Origin: Chloroflexi bacterium HGW-Chloroflexi-4
GTDB lineage: Bacteria; Chloroflexota; Anaerolineae; Anaerolineales; Anaerolineaceae
Direction of reading: 5' to 3'
NCBI GenBank assembly: GCA_002840715.1
Contig: PHBW01000003.1
Location: 1 to 64,000, forward strand
DNA: 64,000 nucleotides
The notes below the pieces were generated by a model. It saw nothing but the letters and a program-made list of their open reading frames with translations, was not told the origin of the DNA and did not search any database. Shown here in pieces: positions 49,373 to 57,863 of the stretch; position 1 is the stretch's first letter; the number at the start of each line of letters is the position of its first letter. Both the position numbers and the translations under genes were made by a program.

Positions 49373-50677
49373 TCAATACCATCCAATTTGACTTTTCAAT
49401 AAGACCAGTAACGAACTGACCACCATTGCGGCAAGCGTGGCTGGTACTGCCAGCTTTAACCACTTATTCCAACCCACCGAACCGTGATGTCTTTCGAGAT
49501 AGCCGTAAGCCACCACGTTGGCTGATGCTCCGATGGGGGTCATGCTGCCGCCAATATCCACACCTAAAGCTAGCGACCAGACCATCAGGGATAACTCCGG
49601 CATGCCGGGGATGGCCGCCAGGTCTTTGAGCACGTAACTCATGGCCAGTGCCAACGGCACATTATCAACAATGCCGCTCAACAGACCTGGCGCCCAATGA
49701 AGTGTCATGATGAATAAATTTTGATTGGCATTTGCCAGGCTGGCAAAAACGGAGGCTAAACCTTCAAAAATATGAACCTTTTCTAGACCGCCAATCAAAA
49801 TGAACAACCCGCAGAAGAATAGAATACTTTCGCCATCCAACTTAAGGATGACTGCTTTCTTATGTTTGTCACTCAGTAGAAAAATGGCTACAGCGGCAGG
49901 AATTAATGCTGCGACAGCCGCGTTGATTTCAATGCCAATAAGGTGACTCAACGGCATATGAAAGATCAACAAAAGGACGGCAGTGCCAAAACAAATTAAT
50001 CCGATTTTCGTTAATTGCGGGTGAAGTTCTCGACGATTTGTAAATTCAATTTCCATAATGGTGTATTCCGTAAGCCATTGTTTTGAGGCTTTCAAGGCTT
50101 TGCGATTGATCAGGTAAAAAAGGCCAAGAATCAGCAGGGCGGTGATGATTGCAATTGGCCCTGTGTGGGTCGCAAAATCTGAAAATGAGAACCCCAGTGT
50201 CGTGCCCAAGATAACATTCGGGGGGTCTCCAACCAAGGTTCCTGATCCGCCGGCATTGGCAGCACACACCTCGGCAATCACAATGGGAATTGGATCCAGC
50301 CTCAATAAGTGGCAAAGCTGAACAGTTAATGCTGATAAAAATAACATCACGGTGATGCTATCCATAAACATGGAAAAGAAAGCAGCCATCAGGATCAAGA
50401 CAACGAATAGGGGGGCAGGACGGTATTTTACTTTGCGCATAGCCGTGATTGCAAGCCAGTGGAAAAAACCTGATTCTGTCAAAATTGAAACCAGAACAAA
50501 CATCCCAGCCAATAAACCCAAAGTCTCCCAGTTGATCGAATCAACCATATCTTTAGGGCTCATAACCCCGAATACGACCAATAAGCTTCCACCCAGCATG
50601 GTTACCCAGTGACGGGGAAACTTTTCACTGGCGATGGCTGCGTATACGATGACAAAAATTAGAATTGCTACCCACAT
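49373..50677 (-). CDS. NhaD/ArsB-type anion or sodium permease
   Basis: 434 residues from ATG 50677 (MWVAIL; AAAGGAAAG lies upstream). About 11 transmembrane helices of the IT/SLC13-like superfamily. Signatures: MFVLVSILTESGFFHWLAIT, VCAANAGGSGTLVGDPPNVI (the GD-PPN motif) and VDIGGSMTPIGASANVVAYG near the end. Related proteins are NhaD sodium/proton antiporters and ArsB arsenite pumps; sequence alone does not decide. No Cys as in ArsB substrate sites and no arsenic context here, so Na+/H+ exchange or an anion is more likely. Head of an operon with amt. Confidence 0.87.
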   Translation of the reverse strand: MWVAILIFVIVYAAIASEKFPRHWVTMLGGSLLVVFGVMSPKDMVDSINWETLGLLAGMFVLVSILTESGFFHWLAITAMRKVKYRPAPLFVVLILMAAFFSMFMDSITVMLFLSALTVQLCHLLRLDPIPIVIAEVCAANAGGSGTLVGDPPNVILGTTLGFSFSDFATHTGPIAIITALLILGLFYLINRKALKASKQWLTEYTIMEIEFTNRRELHPQLTKIGLICFGTAVLLLIFHMPLSHLIGIEINAAVAALIPAAVAIFLLSDKHKKAVILKLDGESILFFCGLFILIGGLEKVHIFEGLASVFASLANANQNLFIMTLHWAPGLLSGIVDNVPLALAMSYVLKDLAAIPGMPELSLMVWSLALGVDIGGSMTPIGASANVVAYGYLERHHGSVGWNKWLKLAVPATLAAMVVSSLLVLLKSQIGWY

Positions 50678-50733
50678 GTGCTTTCCTTTAGGTTTAATAG
50701 CTCTCATTTTATGAATTTGATTGGGATTGTGGA

Positions 50734-50751
50734 ACTACCCGATTGGGCGAT
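50734..50751 (-). promoter_or_regulatory. Paired palindrome, proximal site (ACTACCC-GATT-GGGCGAT)
   Basis: 57 bases upstream of the permease start. The right half GGGCGAT is identical to that of the site at 47713. Confidence 0.7.
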
Positions 50752-50817
50752 TTTTTTTATGCAATAACCGACTTAGCCATCTATATTTTTATAGATTCAC
50801 GACAATTATTACTTTGC

Positions 50818-50835
50818 ATAACCCATTCGGGTAAC
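50818..50835 (-). promoter_or_regulatory. Paired palindrome, distal site (ATAACCC-ATTC-GGGTAAC)
   Basis: 84 bases from the proximal site. It lies between divergent genes and could also affect the pentapeptide-repeat gene starting at 50928. Confidence 0.7.
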
Positions 50836-50927
50836 AAATTGCTGTGGTCTCTTTCTTGCAACGTGTAAATAGAATTTAACAACTGTTATTTATTCATTGG
50901 TGTGTTTTTGAATGAAGGGGCTTTTTT

Positions 50928-51542
50928 ATGGATAATTCACAATCAAGCGAAACTGAATACAACCGGGTTGATTACAAGAATCTTGAGATTAAAGAATCCA
51001 AAATGCAGATGAAAGAGTTCACCTCTTGCACATTTTTTAAATGCAATTTCACCGGCACTATTTTTCAACGGTGTAGTTTTCGACATTGTAACTTTCAAAA
51101 CTGCGATTTGAGTTTGACCAATCTAAAAGACAGTTCGTTTATTAATACCCGTTTTGAAGATTGCAAACTCGCCGGTATTAATTGGACGCAATCTGAGTGG
51201 GCTTCGAGCAAACTTATTCAAAAACCAGCTGATTTTATCGGTTGTGTGCTTAATTATTCTTCTTTTATGGGGTTGAACCTAGAAAAAATACTTATGACCC
51301 ATTGCATTGCCCATGATGTCAGTTTTGAAGATGCAAACCTGTCTTATGTGGATTGTACCTGCACGGATTTTGAGAACAGTCGCTTTGCCCACACTAACCT
51401 GACCTCAACGGATATGCGCGGCGCGAAGAATTACAACATTGATCCCATTCTAAATACGCTGAAAAAGACAAAATTCTCCATGCCCGATGCTATGTCTCTT
51501 TTATATAATTTGCCCATTATTTTAGAAGACATAGAATGTTAA
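50928..51542 (+). CDS. Pentapeptide-repeat protein
   Basis: 204 residues. From about 30 to 165, pentapeptides of the A(D/N)LxX type stack into a right-handed quadrilateral helix: CSFRHCNFQNCDLSLTNLKD, SSFINTRFEDCKLAGINW, ANLSYVDCTCTDFENSRFAH and TNLTSTDMRGA. A break at about 80-105 (TQSEWASSKLIQKP) is as in Qnr/McbG-like proteins, and the helical C-terminal tail could dimerise. Qnr-type members protect DNA gyrase by mimicking DNA; that role is possible but not shown. GAAGGGG precedes the start. It is followed closely by the reductase-like gene. Confidence 0.88.
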   Translation: MDNSQSSETEYNRVDYKNLEIKESKMQMKEFTSCTFFKCNFTGTIFQRCSFRHCNFQNCDLSLTNLKDSSFINTRFEDCKLAGINWTQSEWASSKLIQKPADFIGCVLNYSSFMGLNLEKILMTHCIAHDVSFEDANLSYVDCTCTDFENSRFAHTNLTSTDMRGAKNYNIDPILNTLKKTKFSMPDAMSLLYNLPIILEDIEC

Positions 51543-51551
51543 AATAGGTAC

Positions 51552-52106
51552 ATGACAAAATGCTCAGTCTTTATCGCCACCTCCTTGGACGGTTTTATCG
51601 CCCGACCCGACGGTGATTTTACCTGGTTGGATACTTCCGCTCCGCATATCGAAGGAGAAGATTATGGTTTTGCCGAATTCTACTCCTCGATCGATGGATT
51701 GGTGATGGGGCGCAAGACCTATGAAACTGCCCTCGGTTTTCCTGAATGGCCATATGCCGGTAAACGGTTGGTTGTGCTCAGCAATTCTTCGATACTAATT
51801 CCTCCCCATCTTGCAAAAGATGTTGAACAAATGAGTGCTTCTCCCCACGAGGTGGTCCGGCAACTTGAATTAACCGGCGCCAGTCACCTTTATGTCGATG
51901 GCGGTCTTACCATCCAGGGTTTTCTAAGCGTTGGTTTGATCAATGAAATAACCATGACCACCATTCCGATCCTGCTAGGTAGCGGCATTCCGCTTTTCGG
52001 TCCGCTGGAGCGGGACATACTTTTGCAGATCATATCTTCACGGTCATATCCAAACGGATTTGTGCAAACCAAATATATAATCAGCCATTCAATTCCGGCT
52101 GATTAA
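51552..52106 (+). CDS. RibD C-terminal/dihydrofolate reductase-like protein
   Basis: 184 residues. KCSVFIATSLDGFIARPDGD, DGLVMGRKTYETALGFPEWP, RLVVLSNSS and GASHLYVDGGLTIQGFLSVG match the DHFR/RibD_C fold with its NADPH site. The family (YyaP/YwjB type) has no established substrate; classic DHFR residues are not all present, so it is probably not the main folate enzyme. The ribosome binding site is weak (ATAGGT). It is 9 bases after the pentapeptide gene and may share its transcript. Confidence 0.9.
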   Translation: MTKCSVFIATSLDGFIARPDGDFTWLDTSAPHIEGEDYGFAEFYSSIDGLVMGRKTYETALGFPEWPYAGKRLVVLSNSSILIPPHLAKDVEQMSASPHEVVRQLELTGASHLYVDGGLTIQGFLSVGLINEITMTTIPILLGSGIPLFGPLERDILLQIISSRSYPNGFVQTKYIISHSIPAD

Positions 52107-52156
52107 GCCTATAATCTATAATTGCGTTCTGCTTTTGTAGATGAAGAGGAGTCATT

Positions 52157-52600
52157 GTGAAAACAACATTTACCACCACCATTCATCAAGTAGAAGGCCG
52201 GCCAGTAACAGGCATTGTAGTGCCCGAAGAGATTATCCTTGGTTTTGGTAAGGGTAAAAAGCCGCCTGTTAAGGTTACTTTGAACGGATACACTTATCGT
52301 TCCACTGTGGCCGTGATGGGGGGTGCTTATATGATCTCACTCAGCGCCGACAACAGGGCGGCCGCTGGTGTCAAAGGTGGAGACAATCTGGAGGTCACCC
52401 TCGAATTGGATGAAGAACCCCGCGTTGTTGAAATTCCGGCCGATCTCGCGGAAAAGCTTGAGTCGGTCGGTTTGACTGAAAAGTTCAATACTTTGGCATT
52501 TTCTCACCGCAAGGAACATGTCCGTTCGGTGATGGATGCAGTGGCACCAGAAACACGGACCAGGCGTATTGAAACAGTGATCAAGAAACTTTTATCCTGA
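52157..52600 (+). CDS. DUF1905/YdeI-type protein
   Basis: 147 residues. A DUF1905 beta-barrel at about 1-85 (VVPEEIILGFGKGKKPPVKV, SLSADNRAAAGVKGGDNLEV) is followed by a YdeI/OmpD-associated helical tail (AFSHRKEHVRSVMDAV, TRRIETVIKKLL). Such proteins are linked to bacteriocin or stress protection, without known mechanism. The GTG at 52157 is chosen because AGAGGAG lies 6 bases upstream. Confidence 0.88.
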   Translation: MKTTFTTTIHQVEGRPVTGIVVPEEIILGFGKGKKPPVKVTLNGYTYRSTVAVMGGAYMISLSADNRAAAGVKGGDNLEVTLELDEEPRVVEIPADLAEKLESVGLTEKFNTLAFSHRKEHVRSVMDAVAPETRTRRIETVIKKLLS

Positions 52601-52601
52601 A

Positions 52602-53438
52602 TTATCGGCTTTCAAGTTCCATAGTTAAATCATTCTCTATCGGTTTGGCTTTTCGTAGAATGATCAAACCATAGACGAGCAGGGGCAGGGTAAACAAAAT
52701 GGACACAAGCGCATTTTGTGCAGTGGTCTCGCGAGAACGTGTAAAGGTCCCGCCAACCGCGATGGCATTCAAGGCACCGAAAAAATCAAACAGGGTGTGT
52801 CCAAAGATCACAGGCCAGATCGAATTATTCCGTAGCATACAAGCCCCAAAGAACACCCCGAAGAATAAGGCGTAACCAGTTTGTGTGACAGCCGCCAGCA
52901 GGGAGTATCTTCCCATGGCAAAATTGACCAAATGGAGCAAACCAAAAAGAATACTTGAGACGATTACGGCCTTGTAGATACCCTTGCGAGTGGTACCCCA
53001 TTTTTGCACCATGACGGTCATCATCACACCCCTGAAAAGGATCTCTTCCACAAACCCCACCGAGATATACAGCAGCGTATAGAGGACAATCAGGACCGGT
53101 TTTGAACCATCAATGACCAAGGTGCCTGTAAACACATCCAGACCGTTGACCACTGACAGAGCCAGCAATGGCCACATCAGCCAGAGTTGTCTCCATTGAG
53201 ATGGGCGGGTAAATCCGGCTGCTTGAAGCAACCCCATTTTTGAAAGCAAGACGACGAGCAGAACACTGGTGAGCCCTTGTTCGACAATTCCGGTGATATA
53301 ACAGGCACTTTGGTAATCAATGAAGTTCTTCAACCAATTTTCCACGGGGATCTCGGTAAGAACTGTTCCAATAATCATTACGACAAAAGCGAAGATTACT
53401 GGAAAACGATAAGACAACTTGCGTAGTTTCTGAAACAT
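52602..53438 (-). CDS. CPBP family intramembrane metalloprotease (first)
   Basis: 278 residues from ATG 53438, with TAGGAGAAAAA upstream. About eight hydrophobic segments. Motif 1 is YISVGFVEEILFRGVMMTVM (EExxxR), motif 2 SILFGLLHLVNFAMG (FxxxH), motif 3 VIFGHTLFDFFGALNAI (HxxxD/N). This is the CAAX prenyl protease/bacteriocin-processing family (Abi). Bacterial members process or protect against peptides, or regulate anti-sigma factors; the substrate is unknown. It converges on the YdeI-like gene with almost no gap. Confidence 0.9.
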   Translation of the reverse strand: MFQKLRKLSYRFPVIFAFVVMIIGTVLTEIPVENWLKNFIDYQSACYITGIVEQGLTSVLLVVLLSKMGLLQAAGFTRPSQWRQLWLMWPLLALSVVNGLDVFTGTLVIDGSKPVLIVLYTLLYISVGFVEEILFRGVMMTVMVQKWGTTRKGIYKAVIVSSILFGLLHLVNFAMGRYSLLAAVTQTGYALFFGVFFGACMLRNNSIWPVIFGHTLFDFFGALNAIAVGGTFTRSRETTAQNALVSILFTLPLLVYGLIILRKAKPIENDLTMELESR

Positions 53439-53653
53439 TTTTTCTCCTATTGCTTTCTGATTATGGTCATCCACCAACACTCTCAACGAAATTTTGGCAA
53501 AGTTTCGCCCACAGCAAGGAATTTTGCTGTTTATTGGCTTGGTTAAGTTGTGATTTTCAGAGAATGAAGATGAATGTTGTTACTAATATTTTCCAATCCA
53601 TCCGGATACGGGATGAACATTCCTCTTAGATCCGAATAGCCATATCTCTGACC

Positions 53654-54391
53654 TTATCCTTGCTGAAATCGTCTTGCGAGCAAAATACTGCATCCCGCAA
53701 ATTCCAGCAAAATGATGATTCCGGCATAAACAACAGGAAAGACGGTGGACAGCATCTCAAACGCGCCTGATAAGGTAATGATGTCTTTGGTGTTGATGGT
53801 GGGCAGAACCAATAACCCGTTTACCGACATGATGCCCATGCAAAGGGTAATGATTCCGATCAGCAGAAGTGAGCTCAGCAGGCCGGTTACAATTGTTGAC
53901 GCTCTGCGGAAGAGGGTAATACTTCTGGCCAATATATAAGAAAACAGGATGGTACAGTCAATCAACAAGAAAAACAGCACCAGACTGGGAATTCCCTTGA
54001 GATTGGATCCATTGATAAAGGTTAATTCACCGGTAGAATAACGCGCCCAAAAAGTTGAAAGCTGCAAAATGAAGACACAGGTCACCAAATTGACCAGGCC
54101 AGCCAGCACAATCTTGCTGAGCAAAATCTTCCAGGTGGGCAGGGGATTTGATAATTCAAGTAGATGGCTTTCTCGTCCCAACCAACGAAGGCACGCGTTG
54201 ATCGCCAGCACAAACCCTGCTGCAAACAGGATGAATCCCAGGATGCCAGAAAATGTGATCATTAAACTTGAAACGAAGTTGTCCCCTTTTTCAGGAATCA
54301 CTGCCAGTAAAAGAGCGAGAACCATCCCGAAATAAACCAGTGAGTACCGCCGGAAATGGTCTTTAAGGTTCCACTTGAGTGTTTTAAGCAT
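53654..54391 (-). CDS. ABC-2 type membrane protein of the GntR-controlled exporter
   Basis: 245 residues from ATG 54391, where GGAGG lies 9 bases upstream and the start overlaps the ATPase gene by 8 bases; the longer frame to 54520 is internal to that gene. Six hydrophobic segments and a basic start (LKTLKWNLKDHFRRYSL). No conserved family motif, as usual for ABC-2 permeases paired with YtrB-like ATPases. Last gene of a three-gene operon. Confidence 0.82.
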   Translation of the reverse strand: MLKTLKWNLKDHFRRYSLVYFGMVLALLLAVIPEKGDNFVSSLMITFSGILGFILFAAGFVLAINACLRWLGRESHLLELSNPLPTWKILLSKIVLAGLVNLVTCVFILQLSTFWARYSTGELTFINGSNLKGIPSLVLFFLLIDCTILFSYILARSITLFRRASTIVTGLLSSLLLIGIITLCMGIMSVNGLLVLPTINTKDIITLSGAFEMLSTVFPVVYAGIIILLEFAGCSILLARRFQQG

Positions 54392-55085
54392 TTTCAAAAA
54401 CCTCCAAGTAACATTCTTCAATGGATTGTCCCCGTGTCTCGCGCAGGTGATCTGCGGATTCAGATAACAATATTCGTCCGTTATGGATGAAGAGAAGATC
54501 ATCCACGATAGCCTCCACATCTTTTACCAGGTGGGTCGATATCAAGACTGAACTCTCTTCGTTGACCCCGGCCAGGATGGTTCTTAAGATTTTGCCCCTG
54601 CCCAAGGGATCAACTCCGCCAATGGGTTCATCCAGCAAATATAGCCGGGCATTTCGTGCAAAGGTCAACATGATCAACACACGTTCAATCGTTCCTTTGG
54701 AAAGGTGTTTTACTTTTCCTTTTTCATCCAATTGCAGTGAGTTACATAGATCCCGGGCTCTGACGAGATCGAAATCGCTATTCATGTCCTTGTAATAATG
54801 GATGGCATCATGGATGCTCATCCAATTGAAGAGGGCGTTGGTGTCTGGCATATATGCCAGAAATTCTCTTGAACGGTAACTGGCAGGAGCTCCACAAACA
54901 TCGATCGTTCCCCCGTCCAGATGGTAAAGCTGCATAATGCTCTTGATCAAAGTTGTTTTACCGGCTCCGTTTGGCCCCATCAAACCAACGATCCGTCCCG
55001 ATTCGATCGAAAAACTCACCTGGTCCAGGGCCGGTTTTCCGGCAAAAAGTTTTGTGATCCCTTTTGCTGCGATGATCGTGTTCAT
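54384..55085 (-). CDS. ABC transporter ATP-binding protein (YtrB-like)
   Basis: 233 residues. Walker A GLMGPNGAGKTTLI at about 34-47, signature HLSKGTIERVLIML (degenerate LSGGQ: LSKGT), Walker B LYLLDEPIGGVDPLG, and switch histidine in VLISTHLVKDVE. The altered signature is typical of the BcrA/YtrB group. It starts with ATGA overlapping the GntR stop. Together with the permease it should form an exporter, possibly for antimicrobial peptides or cell-wall-active compounds. Confidence 0.93.
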   Translation of the reverse strand: MNTIIAAKGITKLFAGKPALDQVSFSIESGRIVGLMGPNGAGKTTLIKSIMQLYHLDGGTIDVCGAPASYRSREFLAYMPDTNALFNWMSIHDAIHYYKDMNSDFDLVRARDLCNSLQLDEKGKVKHLSKGTIERVLIMLTFARNARLYLLDEPIGGVDPLGRGKILRTILAGVNEESSVLISTHLVKDVEAIVDDLLFIHNGRILLSESADHLRETRGQSIEECYLEVFENA

Positions 55086-55438
55086 AATTCTATGACCTTT
55101 CGAATGATCTCGACTATTTCTGTTTTTTTAAAACCCAGACTGTACATCCCTTGCAAAAAGCCCATTACCATTTCAGTTGACATCTCATGTTTCAGCTTTG
55201 ATATGACAGCTTCATCTTCAGTGACAAAACTTCCAACACCTCGCTGGGTGGTGATGACTTGCTCACGTTCCAGCTCCGAGCAGGCTCTTTGCATGGTGTT
55301 TAAATTCACGCCAAATTTTTCTGACAGGCTTCTCACCGATTCAATCCTTTCACCTCGGGCAAGCACTCCTGTGACGATATCTCCTTTAATAATGTTCATT
55401 ATTTGAAGATATATGGGTATTGTTGGGTTAAATTTCAT
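55082..55438 (-). CDS. GntR family regulator (YtrA subfamily)
   Basis: 118 residues from ATG 55438, with AAGGGAAAG upstream. The winged helix has IPIYLQIMNIIKGDIVTGVL, RGERIESVRSLSEKFGVNLN and TMQRACSELEREQVITTQRG. The short C-terminal helical tail, without the large effector domain, defines the YtrA group, which usually represses an adjacent ABC exporter. It heads the operon, behind a perfect palindrome. Confidence 0.93.
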   Translation of the reverse strand: MKFNPTIPIYLQIMNIIKGDIVTGVLARGERIESVRSLSEKFGVNLNTMQRACSELEREQVITTQRGVGSFVTEDEAVISKLKHEMSTEMVMGFLQGMYSLGFKKTEIVEIIRKVIEL

Positions 55439-55458
55439 ACTTTCCCTTTTCTGTATTA

Positions 55459-55480
55459 GTGTACTATATAAATAGTACAC
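55459..55480 (-). promoter_or_regulatory. YtrA-type operator
   Basis: GTGTACTAT-ATAA-ATAGTACAC: perfect 9-bp arms, 21 bases before the GntR start, overlapping the expected promoter. Form and place match GntR/YtrA autoregulation. Confidence 0.85.
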
Positions 55481-55582
55481 TATCTAAAAAATGATGTCAA
55501 GGGTTTTATTTCATTGAGTTAAACCTCAAGCAATAAATGCCTATAATAAGGTATCGTCTATTCATGGTGATTGGAGAGAATT

Positions 55583-55837
55583 ATGGCTAATCTTGACCGG
55601 ATCTTAACCCTGACCGATAACAACATCCAATTCTGGCTGCGCACCATTGAAGAACAGGACCTGCTAAATGGCATGGTGGGGGTGAGTGCAGAAATACGAC
55701 AGCGGGTGACCAATAACCTTGCGCCGCGTGCCAAAGTGGCTGTGCGTGATTACGTTGAAGCCCATTCAGATTTGAATCAACGTATCATCGACGCCAGCAT
55801 TGCTCGTCTTGAATCTGCTTTAAATATGATCAGGTGA
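55583..55837 (+). CDS. FliG-C-like single-domain mini-protein
   Basis: 84 residues from ATG 55583, GGAGAG upstream. ILTLTDNNIQFWLRTIEEQD, LLNGMVGVSAEIRQRVTNNL and APRAKVAVRDYVEAH closely follow the pattern of the FliG middle/C-terminal armadillo-like domain (LxxLxDxxIQxLLRxI, then LAxALKxAxxExRxxIxxN and MSxRAAxxLxEDL). FliG is about 330 residues and sits in the flagellar switch. Here only one domain exists and no flagellar gene is near. It may be an adaptor that reuses the fold. It could also be chance similarity. Confidence 0.6.
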   Translation: MANLDRILTLTDNNIQFWLRTIEEQDLLNGMVGVSAEIRQRVTNNLAPRAKVAVRDYVEAHSDLNQRIIDASIARLESALNMIR

Positions 55838-56091
55838 TAAAAGCCAGGACTTAAGGATCATCAACCAATTTCCAACCGAGGCCTGAAAATTTAGGCGATT
55901 TTGATATTAACTGATTGAAGAGTTAAAGATATAATTTGGTTTGTTTCAGGGGCTGGTCTTAGTTCAGGGGATATTAATAATTCTTTGCCATCATAAAGTA
56001 GAACCTTGGAATATTTTATGGACCAACACTTTATTTTCTGTGTTCTATTCCGGTTCAATCCATATGTTTTTACTTGGTTTTAAAGGATGTT

Positions 56092-57075
56092 ATGGATTCA
56101 TTTGCGATCGAAACAAAATCACTCAATAAAGTATTCATCACAAAAACCGGATTCTGGAAGAATAAATCCAAATCGACCATGGCGGTTGAAGACATCTCTT
56201 TTTCTGTGGAACGGGGAGAATTGTTCGGTTTGTTGGGTCCCAATGGCGCCGGCAAGACCACCACCGTCAAAATGCTCACAACCTTGCTGCTGCCCACTGG
56301 TGGGACGGCAAAAATCCTTGGTATGGATGTCGTGAAACAGACTGCTGAAGTGCGCAAACACATCGGTTTTGCTTTCAGCGGAAGCCGTGGATTATATAAC
56401 CGACTCACTGCTTTTCAAAATCTCAAATACTTCGCAGAACTTTACTCGCTAAAAGACGATTTCGCCAATAAACGCATCCCCATGCTGCTTGACCTGGTGG
56501 GGTTGGCCGATCGTGCAGATGATCGTGTTGAAACCTATTCCAGCGGCATGACCCAACGCCTGCACCTTGCCCGCGCCTTGCTGCATGACCCTGAAGTACT
56601 TTTTTTGGATGAACCCACCGTCGGTATTGACCCGGTCGGGTCACGTGATTTACGCAAGACCATCAAAAACTTGCTCTCATTGGGAAAAACCATATTACTT
56701 ACCACACATTACATGGCCGAAGCTGAAGAGTTATGTCACCGCATCGCCATTGTTAAAAAGGGCAACATCGTGGCCCTTGATACCCCAGATGCACTCAAGC
56801 GTCGTATCAGTGGTGAATCTGTGATTGAGGCCAGTATTCAATCTGATCAAATTCAGGTCCTGATCGATAAATTAAAGGTCTTGGATCAACGTACGGTGAT
56901 AACCCATGACACGACCACCGAACCTGAAAAATTATGCATCCGCACCACGGAGCCTGGGCGGGTTTTGGAACTGCTTTCACCCTACCTGAATCCTCAATAC
57001 ATTCTTAATCTTGAGGCGCGCTCTCAAACGTTGGAAGATGTCTACATTGCCATCATTCAGGGAGACCAGGCATGA
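56092..57075 (+). CDS. ABC-2 exporter ATP-binding protein
   Basis: 327 residues from ATG 56092, AAAGGATG upstream. Walker A GLLGPNGAGKTTTVKML at about 50-66, signature YSSGMTQRLHLARALLHDPE, Walker B VLFLDEPTVGIDPVG, and H-loop ILLTTHYMAEAEELC. The signature is SSGM instead of SGGQ, common in DrrA/CcmA-type exporters. The C-terminal extra domain (about 235-320) is typical of that group. First gene of a three-gene operon with two permeases. Export of a drug or lipid is likely, substrate unknown. Confidence 0.94.
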   Translation: MDSFAIETKSLNKVFITKTGFWKNKSKSTMAVEDISFSVERGELFGLLGPNGAGKTTTVKMLTTLLLPTGGTAKILGMDVVKQTAEVRKHIGFAFSGSRGLYNRLTAFQNLKYFAELYSLKDDFANKRIPMLLDLVGLADRADDRVETYSSGMTQRLHLARALLHDPEVLFLDEPTVGIDPVGSRDLRKTIKNLLSLGKTILLTTHYMAEAEELCHRIAIVKKGNIVALDTPDALKRRISGESVIEASIQSDQIQVLIDKLKVLDQRTVITHDTTTEPEKLCIRTTEPGRVLELLSPYLNPQYILNLEARSQTLEDVYIAIIQGDQA

Positions 57076-57863
57076 CCCATTTGCGTTGGGGGCTGATCAA
57101 ACAACAAATGTCGGTTCAATTCCTGGTTCGCACCATGAACCCGCTTTCATTGGGCTTGTTTGTCATACAACCTGCAGTTTTCTCAGCGGTGGGCATGCTG
57201 CTTTCACGTGCTGCGGGTAATTCAACACCTGATCTTGTTTATAGTGTGATTGGCGGCGGCATAATGGGCATGTGGAGCGGCCTGGTGTTTACATCCACTT
57301 TTGATATTGCCGGCGATCGGCGCAATGGCATGTTGGAATTGATCGTTGGCAGCCCCACCTCGCTCAATCTGATCGAATCCATCAGAACCTTTACCAATGT
57401 TCTTTCTGGGCTGTTTAGTTTGGTACTGGCATTCATGGCAGCCACCTTCATTTTTGGCTACTCGTTTACTGGGGTCAACACTTGGGGAGTAATTGTTTCA
57501 TTACTATTATTGCTATTTGCCATGTGGTCCATTGGCGTCTTTCTGGCGAATTTTCTTGCCTGGTCGCGCCTTTCTGGAACATTTGTCGATTACCTTGAAA
57601 TGCCCATCGCTTTTATATGCGGATTCATGTATCCCATTCGAGTCTTGCCGGTTTGGCTGCAACATATTTCAGGCGCTATTCCCATCCGTTGGGCGCTCGA
57701 GGCGATGAATGAAAGTTTGCTCGGGTCATTTGACCTGAAATATTTGACCATCCATTGGGCGATGACCATTTTCCTCTCTCTGGTACTGATCGCAATCACC
57801 ACCTGGATGCAGGTAAAGGTGCATGACAAAATTCGGCTTAGCGGCGAATTGAGTTCGATATGA
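57072..57863 (+). CDS. ABC-2 family permease (first)
   Basis: 263 residues, ATGA overlap with the ATPase gene. Six hydrophobic segments. GIMGMWSGLVFTSTFDIAGD, RRNGMLELIVGSPTSLNL and EMPIAFICGFMYPIRVLPVW, then IPIRWALEAM, match DrrB-type ABC-2 permeases. It also overlaps the next permease gene by four bases, so the two make a heterodimeric channel. Confidence 0.9.
   Translation: MTHLRWGLIKQQMSVQFLVRTMNPLSLGLFVIQPAVFSAVGMLLSRAAGNSTPDLVYSVIGGGIMGMWSGLVFTSTFDIAGDRRNGMLELIVGSPTSLNLIESIRTFTNVLSGLFSLVLAFMAATFIFGYSFTGVNTWGVIVSLLLLLFAMWSIGVFLANFLAWSRLSGTFVDYLEMPIAFICGFMYPIRVLPVWLQHISGAIPIRWALEAMNESLLGSFDLKYLTIHWAMTIFLSLVLIAITTWMQVKVHDKIRLSGELSSI

Noticed and set aside
49373..50677. Calling the permease an arsenite pump ArsB
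   Set aside because: The superfamily fits, but there is no arsenic gene context here and the ars operon with ACR3 lies 17 kb away.
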